A DNA stretch of 64,000 nucleotides from an uncultured Bdellovibrionales bacterium (GTDB lineage: Bacteria > Bdellovibrionota > FAC87 > UBA2466): assembly GCA_937903155.1 (NCBI GenBank), contig CALCZU010000132.1, forward strand, positions 62,001 through 126,000. The letters are read 5' to 3'. Under the pieces are notes generated by a model. That model was given only the letters and a program-made list of their open reading frames with translations. It was not told where the DNA came from and made no database searches. Below are positions 17,360 to 26,166 of the stretch, piece by piece. A program made the position numbers and the translations under genes. Each line of letters opens with the position of its first letter. The stretch's first letter is position 1.

Positions 17360-18562
17360 ATGAAAAATTTTTTAGCCTTGTTTCTGGGATTTTTAGCGGG
17401 TTTTAGCTCATTTGCGTTCGCACAAGACTGCACTCCAAACTGGGAAGTCTTTTCTTCTGAGCCTTATGTCGAAAAAGCGTTTCCCGACACAAATGTGACC
17501 TACTGGCGATACCGCTTTGAGGTTCCCGAAAATTCAACGACAGGACTTAAGATTAGCGGCAAATTCCCGTACTCCCGCTACATGAACTACAACGTTTACG
17601 ATCAAAAGACTTTGGATACTGCAGGGTCGCTACCCGACCGCGAGATTCTTCCTGAAGATGGATCTAAAAACCCTTTCTTAGAAAACGCCGATCGCAAAAT
17701 GGTTCAAAGAGATTATTCGACCTGGATAGTCCCCTCTGCTTATCTCTCAATGCCTTTGCCCAATATTTTACCCCTTCCCAATGGTCAGTATGTCGAAGTT
17801 TGGTACCGGGTCTACGCGCCCGATAAAGGAAAAGATAAGAACGGAGGAGTCGCTTTACCGACGATAAAAAGCATCGATCTTCTCACCGGAGAAGAAACGG
17901 CTTGTCCTAAAGCGAAAGCCTTGAAAACCCCACCCTTCTTGGCTTTCGGGTCTCTTCCCCCTGGCACCAATCGCGACAAAATCGAATTCTATCGCCCTAA
18001 ACCAGGTGGCTTTTATCCCAATAAAGACAATACGTATCTCGTCGGCTTTTTGTCGTCAGATCGAAAAGACGTCAACGTGATCCAGATGAGGGTTCCTACT
18101 TTTGCAAAGACCGACCCAGGAGAACCCTTCTTCTCCGATAAAAACGAAACTCGATATTGGTCACTCTGTTCAGGAGGCGTTTCGCAAAAAACTGCCGATT
18201 GCATGAGAGACTTTCACTTTAAACAACGCAAAGACGGATTCATCACCGCAGTCGTTGGGCCCGCTTCTATCCGTGAAAAAGTCGAAGCGCGTGGATTAAA
18301 TTTTATCAATCGAGGGGAATTTGTTTTCTCAGTCATGATTTATCGAAATCTACTCGCGCAAGAAAATTTTGTCGGAAACCAACGCAAGGTGCCTATGTTA
18401 CCGGCTCCCGAGCTATTTAATGAAAAAGAACGCCGAAGATATGCCGCTCAAAATTATATCGGCGATTACGCCCCCCAAGGCCAAAGTTGTTCCGTCGAAA
18501 CGTTCCTCGCCGAACTCGAGATCGGAAAATCGACTCTTTGTAACGTCCCCTCTGGTCTCTAA
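17360..18562 (+). CDS. Secreted protein with DUF1254/DUF1214-like features
   Basis: About 400 residues. The ATG at 17360 opens a good signal peptide (MKNFLALFLGFLAGFSSFAFA). An in-frame ATG at 17318 would precede it by 14 polar residues and is less likely. The mature part has a beta-rich pattern such as 'FPYSRYMNYNVYDQKTLD' and 'LPDREILPEDGSKNPF'. These recall the DUF1214 module (a jelly-roll with the pattern of a YD followed by D-x-E-I-x-P-x-x-G-S-x-N-P-F). Several Cys residues suggest periplasmic disulfides. The function of this family is unknown. It is divergent from the HD-GYP gene, 178 nt ahead of the subtilase. Confidence 0.55.
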   Translation: MKNFLALFLGFLAGFSSFAFAQDCTPNWEVFSSEPYVEKAFPDTNVTYWRYRFEVPENSTTGLKISGKFPYSRYMNYNVYDQKTLDTAGSLPDREILPEDGSKNPFLENADRKMVQRDYSTWIVPSAYLSMPLPNILPLPNGQYVEVWYRVYAPDKGKDKNGGVALPTIKSIDLLTGEETACPKAKALKTPPFLAFGSLPPGTNRDKIEFYRPKPGGFYPNKDNTYLVGFLSSDRKDVNVIQMRVPTFAKTDPGEPFFSDKNETRYWSLCSGGVSQKTADCMRDFHFKQRKDGFITAVVGPASIREKVEARGLNFINRGEFVFSVMIYRNLLAQENFVGNQRKVPMLPAPELFNEKERRRYAAQNYIGDYAPQGQSCSVETFLAELEIGKSTLCNVPSGL

Positions 18563-18740
18563 GACCGGTTCTCAGCCAGCCTCTTGCGTCCTTGATGACG
18601 CGTGATGCATTTCTGCCGTCGCATTAAGATTTATCGACGACTTGGCAATCTGCATTCCCGTGGATACAATGGCATCAAGTTCGAATTCCGTCCGTACATT
18701 ACCAAAAACAAAAAGCAGTTATTACTTAGGAGGTTCTTCC

Positions 18741-20078
18741 ATGAGAAGTACTTTAAAGTTAATGGGACTTAGTCTCATGATCAGTGCAGTGACGTTTGCT
18801 GCGAAAATTGCCGTGGTCGATAGTGGCGTTGATTACAAACATCCCGAGCTCAGTGGCAAAATTTGGGACAATGCCGGCGGCACCGTTACCGATGCCGATG
18901 GAAAAAAATACGCCAACGTCACTCAAGGGTGGAATTTCGCGGAAAACAATAATCAAGTGATTGATTATAAATACTTAGGAACTTTCTCTGCGGATTGCAC
19001 AAAAATCTTCGAAGTTCAGGCGAAGATTTTAAAAGAAGAAGCTTCTGAGGAAGAAAAATCCTGGTATGCCTCCAAGAAAAAAGACGAAACCTTCTTAAAG
19101 GAACTTGGCAAATTCGGAAACTTCGTCCATGGAACTCACGTTTCGGGAGTTTCTGCACACGAAGCCGGCGATGCTGAAATCGTCGCGGTCAAAATCATTC
19201 CGACGGCTCCTCCCGGTAGCCGCGCTCAAGAAATGCTGAACCAATTTATGGTGGGCAGAAGAGCCGAAAACCCTCTCGTAAAAATGTTCTTAGGCATGCT
19301 CGCTAAAAAACAAGGGGACATGCTGACGGGCTTCGGAAAATTCGTTGCAGCGACGAACTCGCAAGTGGCTAACGGATCTTTTGGCACAAGCGTGAAAGCA
19401 GTCATTCCTGCAATCACTCCCCTTCTGACTCAGCTTTTAGGCAAAGAGCCCACTGAAGAAGAAAAATCCGAATACGCAAAATATTTCGTCGAACAAATTC
19501 TTGTTTCGTCGAAAGGTTTTGTGGATTCTTCCAAAGAAACGCTCTTCGTGTTCGCCGCTGGAAATGACGGAACAAACAATGATTCGCTCCCGACGTCTCC
19601 TGCGAACTTAAAACAAGACAACACGATCGCCGTCGCGGCAACGAATGGTTATACAGCCCTTGCAAGCTTCTCGAACTTCGGTTCGAAGATGGTAGAAGTG
19701 GCAGCTCCTGGGGTCGCAATCGTTGCGGCAATTCCCGGTGACGCTACTCTTGCCATGAGCGGCACCAGCATGGCGGCTCCCTTTGTAACGAACGTCGCGG
19801 GTCTTGTGAAAGATGCCAACGAAAAACTTGAGTCGGTCAATATCCGCAAAGTCCTCATGGAAACTGTGGATAAAAAAGATTTCCTAAAAGGAAAAGTCAC
19901 CACCGGCGGAATCGTAAACAAAGCCCGAGCGCTTCGTGCAGCGGATCTTTCTCGCACGATGTCTTTGAGCGAAGCGATTCTTGCAGCTCGTCGTGATGTG
20001 AGAGATGTCGTCGAACACGATTCTCGACTCACAACACTCGAGAACATGATTGTTCTTCCGCTTCCTTCTCCGTTTTAA
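18741..20078 (+). CDS. Secreted subtilisin-like serine protease (S8) without a visible propeptide
   Basis: This is a 445-residue protease. The ATG at 18741 has a strong ribosome site (TTAGGAGG). The catalytic triad is intact: Asp27 in 'IAVVDSGVDYKHPEL', His130 in 'NFVHGTHVSGVSAH' and Ser343 in 'MSGTSMAAPFVTNVAG', with the oxyanion Asn275 in 'FAAGNDG'. The signal peptide (1-20) runs straight into the first beta strand of the catalytic domain, so the usual I9 folding propeptide is absent. Two Lys/Glu-rich insertions lie between the Asp and His blocks (about 85-125) and between His and Asn (about 155-265). The last 60 residues are charged and helical. A strong intrinsic terminator follows. The substrate is unknown; an extracellular or periplasmic role is inferred. 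Confidence 0.88.
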   Translation: MRSTLKLMGLSLMISAVTFAAKIAVVDSGVDYKHPELSGKIWDNAGGTVTDADGKKYANVTQGWNFAENNNQVIDYKYLGTFSADCTKIFEVQAKILKEEASEEEKSWYASKKKDETFLKELGKFGNFVHGTHVSGVSAHEAGDAEIVAVKIIPTAPPGSRAQEMLNQFMVGRRAENPLVKMFLGMLAKKQGDMLTGFGKFVAATNSQVANGSFGTSVKAVIPAITPLLTQLLGKEPTEEEKSEYAKYFVEQILVSSKGFVDSSKETLFVFAAGNDGTNNDSLPTSPANLKQDNTIAVAATNGYTALASFSNFGSKMVEVAAPGVAIVAAIPGDATLAMSGTSMAAPFVTNVAGLVKDANEKLESVNIRKVLMETVDKKDFLKGKVTTGGIVNKARALRAADLSRTMSLSEAILAARRDVRDVVEHDSRLTTLENMIVLPLPSPF

Positions 20079-20093
20079 GCCGTTGTTTGTTTG

Positions 20094-20131
20094 CTACGGC
20101 CTCCTTGCAAAAGGGGGCCGTAGTTTTTTTT
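20094..20131 (+). terminator. Intrinsic terminator after the subtilase gene
   Basis: The stem CTACGGCC...GGCCGTAG, extended by a CC/GG pair, has a loop of about 10 nt and is followed by eight T residues. It starts 16 nt after the subtilase stop codon. Confidence 0.92.
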
Positions 20132-20310
20132 GCTCCCTCTAGCTGTATTCCAAGAGTCTTCTCAATTTCTGCCTATCCCCTTCCAACACGTATGAGGTTT
20201 CGACAGTTGAGCTGAGACAATCTCTGCTAAAGAGGCATCATTCCAAAAGCTTAGCCTTTCCGATCCCTGGTTTATCTCTTGCAAGTTTTTCAGCCTTGGA
20301 AGGGAGAAAA

Positions 20311-21609
20311 ATGATGAGTTTATTTCGAGTTCATTTACTCATCATTTTGTCGTTTTTCCTGAGCTCCGTTTTTGCGGACGAGCTTACCGGCAGTCCTAAA
20401 GATAAGAAGTACAAACCGCCTCAAATTACCTCTCAAAATATTCTTCCGCCCATTGATCCGGAGTTAAGAAAATACTGGCATGAGTCCTTTTTTGAAATCG
20501 AAGAACCTTGGTTTTTTACTGGCCGTGAAGACTTCGAACATTTTGTAGAAGCATCCGGTCTCCAGAGGGATCAAAAGGTCCAGCTCAGGTCCCTTTACAA
20601 AACGTCAATCTCTTACCAACAAGAAGGCAAATTACCTCTCTGGAAAATTCCTAAAGACGCGACGGGTGTTGTTTTCGTTCCCGACGCTCTTCGAAAAAAG
20701 ATGCCTACAGACTTTCTTGAAAGAATGTATCGCTATCAAAATTTGATGTCGAGTCGTCTCCCGTACTTCCTGACTGCTCATTCAAAAGAAGATTTCATCA
20801 AATTTTCCTCTCCTGCTCTTTCAAAAGAACAAAAAATCGAATTTCAGAAGAATATTCTTTTTTTAGACAATCAGCTCACCTTTCCGGTGACGCCCTACAC
20901 GTGGACGTTACTGAACCCCGCGACTAAAGATAGTGCCATCGATTATTTTCATCGATTCGAAACGGTGATCAGTCCGTCGGTTGTCATCCGCCCCGAGGAT
21001 GATATTGAGGCGGTGGGAAGGTACTTTGCCGGCGGTCGAGATCCAGAACCTCTCATCCGTTATTTAAAATACCTTCGTTCTCTCAACGGAACGAAAACCT
21101 TTTCCGTGCCGCTTGAAAAAATCCTGCACCCTTTTATTCGTAAAACGACCAACACTCATTCTCAATGCGATGGCCCTAACTGCTACAACGCTACGAAGAA
21201 CGTGACGTTAGGAAACCGTTTCAGTTTTGAGTTTTTATCAAGCCAGGAACTTGCTGAAAATGTGATTCAGGGCTATCGCCAGGCGGGCAAGGACGAACTC
21301 ACTCGTCCTGGTGATCTTTTGATCTACAGTAATTCTAAATACAAGATTCGCCACGCTGCCGTCGTCGCTGCAGATGAAATCGTCTTTACCAAAAATGGAC
21401 GATTTAAACTCAATGTTTATGGCTTCCAAGAACGCAAAAGTATGGAAGCGGTGTATTTTCCTGACGGAAAATTTCAGGTCAATGTTTACAAAGCGATTGA
21501 CCCGGAGATTCTAAAACAGATAGAACGCTCCCGTCCGATTACGAGGGTCCCGTGCGATTTTAAAGCTTTGGGAGCTCAAAAAGCGATTTCGTTTAGGAGT
21601 TCGGAATGA
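20311..21609 (+). CDS. Secreted NlpC/P60-like cysteine peptidase, paralogue A
   Basis: About 432 residues with a signal peptide (MMSLFRVHLLIILSFFLSSVFA). The start is an ATG pair at 20311/20314 behind GGGAG. The C-terminal third carries a candidate Cys-His site: Cys in 'QCDGPNCYNATKN', then 'RPGDLLIYSN' and His in 'KIRHAAVVAADEIVFTKNG'. This matches the order of NlpC/P60 papain-like enzymes (nucleophile Cys, GDLvff, sHVgI). The N-terminal 270 residues are helical and without a known motif. The whole protein is clearly related to the next gene (shared 'LLHPFIRKT', 'DGPNC', 'PLIRYLKYLRS', 'IERSRP'). The two overlap by 4 nt and form an operon. Cell-wall or amide cleavage is inferred, not shown. 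Confidence 0.6.
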   Translation: MMSLFRVHLLIILSFFLSSVFADELTGSPKDKKYKPPQITSQNILPPIDPELRKYWHESFFEIEEPWFFTGREDFEHFVEASGLQRDQKVQLRSLYKTSISYQQEGKLPLWKIPKDATGVVFVPDALRKKMPTDFLERMYRYQNLMSSRLPYFLTAHSKEDFIKFSSPALSKEQKIEFQKNILFLDNQLTFPVTPYTWTLLNPATKDSAIDYFHRFETVISPSVVIRPEDDIEAVGRYFAGGRDPEPLIRYLKYLRSLNGTKTFSVPLEKILHPFIRKTTNTHSQCDGPNCYNATKNVTLGNRFSFEFLSSQELAENVIQGYRQAGKDELTRPGDLLIYSNSKYKIRHAAVVAADEIVFTKNGRFKLNVYGFQERKSMEAVYFPDGKFQVNVYKAIDPEILKQIERSRPITRVPCDFKALGAQKAISFRSSE

Positions 21610-22934
21610 AATCGAAAATCTCATCCGATCAAATTCAGGTGTTTTTGTTTTTTATTTTCGTTTTCTCGTGGAACAAAGTAATTTTCGCTGATCCGCCCGG
21701 AAGTCCTGGCGACCACGAATATCGATCGCCCACGGTTCTTTTCAAAAAGTTCGTTCCTCCGCTCGACTCCGAATTGCGAAAAGAGTGGCATACGAATTTT
21801 TTTGACGCGCCAGAGGTTTTGTTCTTTCAGTCGCGCGCAGACTTCGATTATTTTATCGCGAGCTCGGGCCTGGAGAAAGCTGCAAAAGGGGAACTCCAAT
21901 CAAAGTACAAAAGTTTAAATTCTGATAACGACCGGGCTCAAATTCCCGTGGTGTCCTTTCCTCTCCCAGGAAACGCAAGCGGGTATGTTTTTGTCCCGAA
22001 TTCAATTCGAAAACTGATGTCTACAGGATTTCTGCAAGGAATCTATTCTTACCAACACGAGGTCATGGGAAAACCCCTGAAAGCTTTTAGCGCCCGCACC
22101 CCCGAGGATTTTCTTAAATTCGCGTCGCCAAAACTTTCACCCATCCAACAAGCAGAATTTAAAAGAAACGTCCTGAGCATAAAAGGCGACCTCGTTCTTC
22201 CGATGGTGCCGTTCATCTGGACGCTATTAAGCGAACAAAAAAAGGACGAAACGATTGAACACTATCGAAACGAAGCGTCCGCCGTCGGCTATGCCGCTCT
22301 AGTGGTCGTTACCCCCGAGAGTGATCTCGAAGCTATGGGTCGATTTTTTGCCGGACAACGCGATCCTGCACCTCTCATCCGTTATTTAAAATATCTACGA
22401 TCCAAAAACAAATCGACTCCTTTCAACGTTCCACTCGAAGACCTTTTGCATCCTTTCATTCGCAAAACGATCAACACTTTTTCTTACTGCGACGGCCCTA
22501 ACTGTCACGACGCCGGAAGAAATACAAGTCTAGGAAATCGTTTTAACTTTGAATTAATTGACCCCTACACTTTGCTTTCCGAAATCCGAGAGAGATATCT
22601 CGTCCCCCACTCTGGAGAAAGGCTTCGGCCAGGAGATCTTTTAGTCTATCGCAATGCCGACGAACGAATTGTTCATACTGCGGTCTTCGCCGTTGATGGA
22701 TTTGTCTTTACGAAGAATGGCGCATGGAAGCTGAGTCCTTATATTTTTCAGCCCATCGAGGTAATGGAAGATGTCTATGTTCGCGCAAGCGGCCCACTGG
22801 ATCTCACCGTTTATAGGGGTCGGGATCCGGAAACGCTAAAAAAGATAGAAAGATCCCGTCCACTCGTTCGCCCACGTTGCAATTTTAAATTTTTAGGCGC
22901 GCAAAAAATCCTGGCGCCAAAGCCGAGCGAATAA
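21606..22934 (+). CDS. Secreted NlpC/P60-like cysteine peptidase, paralogue B
   Basis: A 442-residue paralogue of the preceding gene, starting in its stop codon (ATGA). A hydrophobic N-terminal segment 'VFLFFIFVFSWNKVIFA' serves as signal peptide. The same C-terminal site is present: Cys in 'CDGPNCHDAGRN', 'RPGDLLVYRN' and His in 'ERIVHTAVFAVDGFVFTKNG'. The pair differs most in the middle region and in the residues next to the catalytic Cys, as expected if the two have split substrates. It is convergent with RNase J with only 2 nt between the stops and no visible terminator. Confidence 0.6.
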   Translation: MKSKISSDQIQVFLFFIFVFSWNKVIFADPPGSPGDHEYRSPTVLFKKFVPPLDSELRKEWHTNFFDAPEVLFFQSRADFDYFIASSGLEKAAKGELQSKYKSLNSDNDRAQIPVVSFPLPGNASGYVFVPNSIRKLMSTGFLQGIYSYQHEVMGKPLKAFSARTPEDFLKFASPKLSPIQQAEFKRNVLSIKGDLVLPMVPFIWTLLSEQKKDETIEHYRNEASAVGYAALVVVTPESDLEAMGRFFAGQRDPAPLIRYLKYLRSKNKSTPFNVPLEDLLHPFIRKTINTFSYCDGPNCHDAGRNTSLGNRFNFELIDPYTLLSEIRERYLVPHSGERLRPGDLLVYRNADERIVHTAVFAVDGFVFTKNGAWKLSPYIFQPIEVMEDVYVRASGPLDLTVYRGRDPETLKKIERSRPLVRPRCNFKFLGAQKILAPKPSE

Positions 22935-22936
22935 AA

Positions 22937-24592
22937 TCAGACATCTAAAATAATCGGAATGACGACGGGTTTATGACTCGCCCGTCGTTTAAAAAACTTT
23001 CGGGTCTCGATGCGGATGAGATCGTGAAGGCTTTCCTGGTTTCTGGCTGTTCGAAAAACTTCTTTTAAATGTTCTTTAAGATGAGGAAAGATCACATCTT
23101 CTGTATATTCGGATCGATACATTTGTCCGTAAGCTGAGATCACCGGATCGCCAATCAGTTTTTCCGTGTGTTTATCACAGAGAAAAGTGACGTAGACGAT
23201 TCCTGTTTTACAAAGATTATTGCGCTCTTTTAAAACTTCGGGCGTTCCTTGCACATATTGCATTTCGACAACCGTTGTCTTTTGCATCACAAGCTTTTCG
23301 CCCAAGCGAATTTCATTAGCGTCGACTTCGACAAATTGTCCGTCTTCGACAACAATAACGTTTTGTTTTTCAACTCCTGCACTCACCGCCAAATTCGCAT
23401 GTTTTGAAAGATGTCGAAACTCACCGTGGATCGGAATAAAAAATTTCGGGCGTACAGCTTTCAGCATCATCAATAATTCTTCTTGAAACCCGTGACCCGA
23501 GACATGGATTTGATGAACCGATTCGTACATCACTTCCGCACCCTGTCGATAAAGCTGATCGATCATCTTGGTAATATTGCGTTCATTTCCCGGAATAAAC
23601 CGACTCGACATCACGACTTGATCGCCGGGCTTAATCTGAAAATCTTTGTGAATGCCTTCGGAAATTCTTAGAAGTGCGGATTGAGGCTCGGCCTGGCTCC
23701 CTGTCGCAAGGACAATCATCTTTTCATCGGGAACCCTTTGAGTATCCTCGAGTAAAACGAGGGTATCCGGCGGGATAGTCAGTTTTCCCTGCTCGGATGC
23801 GAGCCGTGTGTAAGAATGCATGCTGCGACCCGCAAAAGCGATTTTCTTCCCCTGCTCGTACGCAATGGCCATGATCTTTTCAAGCCGTTTAATATTGGAG
23901 GCGAAGAGCGCAATAATCAGCCGACTCTTTTGATTTGAGAGAATCGATTGAAACGACTCGACGATCTGCATTTCTGAAAGGGTATGCCCCGCACGTTCTG
24001 CATTCGTGCTATCCGACATTAAGAGGAGAACCCCTTCGTTTCCGATCTCTTCGAATGGCTCAAAGCCAATTTGTCCTTGCGAAAGTTCTTTGGGATCATG
24101 CTTAAAATCGCCGGTATGAATAATAGTCCCGCAAGGCGTCTTAATCGAAAACGCCAGCGCCTCTATAATAGAGTGCTGAACCGGGATCGGATCAAACTCA
24201 AAACAGCCTACCGTAAACTTTTCGCGTTGCGTAATTTCATGAAACCGAATGGGCTTGAGATTACTGTGCTCAATAAGCTTATTCTCAATCAAGCTTTTCG
24301 GGAATCGAGTGGTATAGACATCTAACGCGACATGCCGCAACAAAAACGGAATTGCTCCTATATGGTCATCGTGTCCATGGGTCACAATCACCGCTTTGAT
24401 TTTATCAAGGTTCGCTAAAAGGTACTTTAAATCGGGGAGCAGAAGCTCAACTCCCGTATAAGTGCTGTCCGGGAACTGCAAACCACAATCGATGAGAACC
24501 ATTGTCTCACCGCATTCAATGACCATGCAATTCATTCCCACTTCGCCCAAACCGCCCAGAGGAAGAATCTTAAGTTTTTGATTTGACATCAT
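22937..24592 (-). CDS. rnj: Ribonuclease J (metallo-beta-lactamase / beta-CASP RNase)
   Basis: About 551 residues from the ATG at 24592. The metallo-beta-lactamase site is 'VIVTHGHDDHIGAIPFLLRH', preceded by 'LGGLGEVGMNCMVIECG'. The beta-CASP part has 'HTGDFKHDP', 'MSDSTNAERAGHT' and 'GHGFQEELLMMLKAVRPKFF', with the late motif 'PIHGEFRHL'. RNase J acts as a 5'-to-3' exonuclease and an endonuclease in mRNA decay and rRNA maturation. A TTG 75 nt upstream (24667) is in frame but would add 25 residues not found in the family. No clear ribosome site marks either start. Divergent from the LysM lipoprotein gene. Confidence 0.92.
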   Translation of the reverse strand: MMSNQKLKILPLGGLGEVGMNCMVIECGETMVLIDCGLQFPDSTYTGVELLLPDLKYLLANLDKIKAVIVTHGHDDHIGAIPFLLRHVALDVYTTRFPKSLIENKLIEHSNLKPIRFHEITQREKFTVGCFEFDPIPVQHSIIEALAFSIKTPCGTIIHTGDFKHDPKELSQGQIGFEPFEEIGNEGVLLLMSDSTNAERAGHTLSEMQIVESFQSILSNQKSRLIIALFASNIKRLEKIMAIAYEQGKKIAFAGRSMHSYTRLASEQGKLTIPPDTLVLLEDTQRVPDEKMIVLATGSQAEPQSALLRISEGIHKDFQIKPGDQVVMSSRFIPGNERNITKMIDQLYRQGAEVMYESVHQIHVSGHGFQEELLMMLKAVRPKFFIPIHGEFRHLSKHANLAVSAGVEKQNVIVVEDGQFVEVDANEIRLGEKLVMQKTTVVEMQYVQGTPEVLKERNNLCKTGIVYVTFLCDKHTEKLIGDPVISAYGQMYRSEYTEDVIFPHLKEHLKEVFRTARNQESLHDLIRIETRKFFKRRASHKPVVIPIILDV

Positions 24593-24732
24593 ATGACGTA
24601 TTGCTTCACGGTCTCCAGTTGAAAGTATATGCGAAGAGTCAGGCAAAGGGATACCCCCAAGTTCCAAAATGACAAAGAATTTTTCTTAATTAATTCAAAA
24701 AAGGCGCCGACAGTACAATTGGAGACCTGTGT

Positions 24733-26052
24733 ATGAATAAAAGAGACATATTTTTACCTTCAGCAACGACCCTCACCATTTTCGCAATGATGGTTTTTCT
24801 ATCCTGCGCCCATCAAAATCGGGTGCAAGATGATCTCGAAGCGACCAATGAAGAAGAGAGCGTCGTCAAAGAGGCTGAGAATACAGTCAATGAACAGACG
24901 ACCGAGATGAATGAAACGGTTACGTCCGCATCGAACGACCTCGATATGAATCTCGATGGCGAAGAAAAGAAATTAGAAGAAGCAAAAACAGATCTCGCAG
25001 CTCCAATGGAAAATGCAGGTTCTGATCTCACCGCAGTCGCGTCTGAAACAAAAACAGACGACCTCGCAAATGATCCTTTGGCAGAATTTGACGGAAGCGC
25101 AACGGCTCAAACAGTCGAAAGCAATCTTGAGCCGCAAGCTCCTGTTTACGAACCAGTCCCAGAACCTGTTGTCGAACAACCCGTCGCTCCGAAAAAATCC
25201 GCTCGCACCCATCACGTTGCAAAAAGCGGTTTCATGAAAGTTCCAAAAATTCCTTCGAAACCATTGGTTAGAAGCGGAACTTCTCTCAATCGATTTTATT
25301 TTTTAAGAAAAGGCGATACGCCAAGTTCAGTTTCGAGTTTAATTTACGGTTCCGCAAACCACTCCAAGGATTTACAAAAATGGAATCCAAATTTGGGTTG
25401 GACTGCTGGACACATCGTTTTCTACGCTTCGCCTTCTCATCCGAAGGATAGCCAAATCGGATCTTTTTATCGAGAAAATGGTGTTGAAGCAGAAGAGTAC
25501 ACCGTTCACCGCGGCGACTGGATATCCAAAATTGCGACTCAGAAGTTAGGAAGTTCTGAGAGCTGGAAAGAAATTGCCGTTATCAACGGAATGTCTCGTC
25601 CCGATAAAATCGAAGTCGGACAAAAGATTGCGATTTACCCCAAAGATTTATCAAGCCACGCTGTTGCTGCAAATCCTCCGCCGGTCATCGAAGCGGAAGA
25701 ATCTGTCGCATCGACCGCTCCCGTGCAAGAACAACCCATGGCAAATCCAACAGAATCTCATGCAGAAGTGGCCCAAATCCCACCGCCTGCAATTCCGCCA
25801 GAAGTTCAAAATCCTGCGCCTGAAGCGCAACAAGCACAAGCGGCTCCTATCGAACCTGCTGCCGAAAAAGCAGCTGCAAAACCTGCAGTGGATTCGAACA
25901 AAGTCGTCGAACAAAATCTTCCTGCTGCTGTGATTTTAGGTGGAGTCTTGATTCTCTCGGCTGCTTACTTAGCCGTCAGACGTCGCAGACTTGCTAAAAC
26001 TCAAAACGAAGAGTTTGACGAAATTCCATCAAGCCGTTCAAACCGAAAATAA
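24733..26052 (+). CDS. LysM-domain lipoprotein with a C-terminal membrane segment
   Basis: 439 residues. The N terminus is a lipoprotein-like signal with Cys25 after 'MMVFLS'. It is followed by an acidic, Glu/Asn-rich coiled stretch (about 30-120), a Pro/Glu linker, a degenerate LysM-like repeat (about 194-235, 'YFLRKGDTPSSVSSLIYG') and a clear LysM domain (about 255-300, 'EYTVHRGDWISKIATQKLG' to 'VGQKIAIYP'). A Pro/Ala/Gln-rich region leads to a C-terminal hydrophobic helix 'AVILGGVLILSAAYLAV' and an Arg-rich end. LysM binds peptidoglycan. A lipidated N terminus together with a C-terminal transmembrane helix is unusual and might tie wall and membrane. The lipobox is weak (F-L-S-C), so an N-terminal membrane anchor is the alternative. 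Confidence 0.7.
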   Translation: MNKRDIFLPSATTLTIFAMMVFLSCAHQNRVQDDLEATNEEESVVKEAENTVNEQTTEMNETVTSASNDLDMNLDGEEKKLEEAKTDLAAPMENAGSDLTAVASETKTDDLANDPLAEFDGSATAQTVESNLEPQAPVYEPVPEPVVEQPVAPKKSARTHHVAKSGFMKVPKIPSKPLVRSGTSLNRFYFLRKGDTPSSVSSLIYGSANHSKDLQKWNPNLGWTAGHIVFYASPSHPKDSQIGSFYRENGVEAEEYTVHRGDWISKIATQKLGSSESWKEIAVINGMSRPDKIEVGQKIAIYPKDLSSHAVAANPPPVIEAEESVASTAPVQEQPMANPTESHAEVAQIPPPAIPPEVQNPAPEAQQAQAAPIEPAAEKAAAKPAVDSNKVVEQNLPAAVILGGVLILSAAYLAVRRRRLAKTQNEEFDEIPSSRSNRK

Positions 26053-26166
26053 ACTTTAGCGCCTTGCGTTAAAAGCCTAAAAATTCTCGGACTTCATCTC
26101 TCTAAAATTGACAATTTTGGTTTTCCGCGCCAACTTGGCTGCTTAATTCTTAGCAAGGAAGACCTA

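Noticed and set aside
26053..26166. SAM riboswitch in front of metK
   Set aside because: The 114-nt leader shows no four-way junction or conserved SAM-I, SAM-II or SAM/SAH core that I can find.
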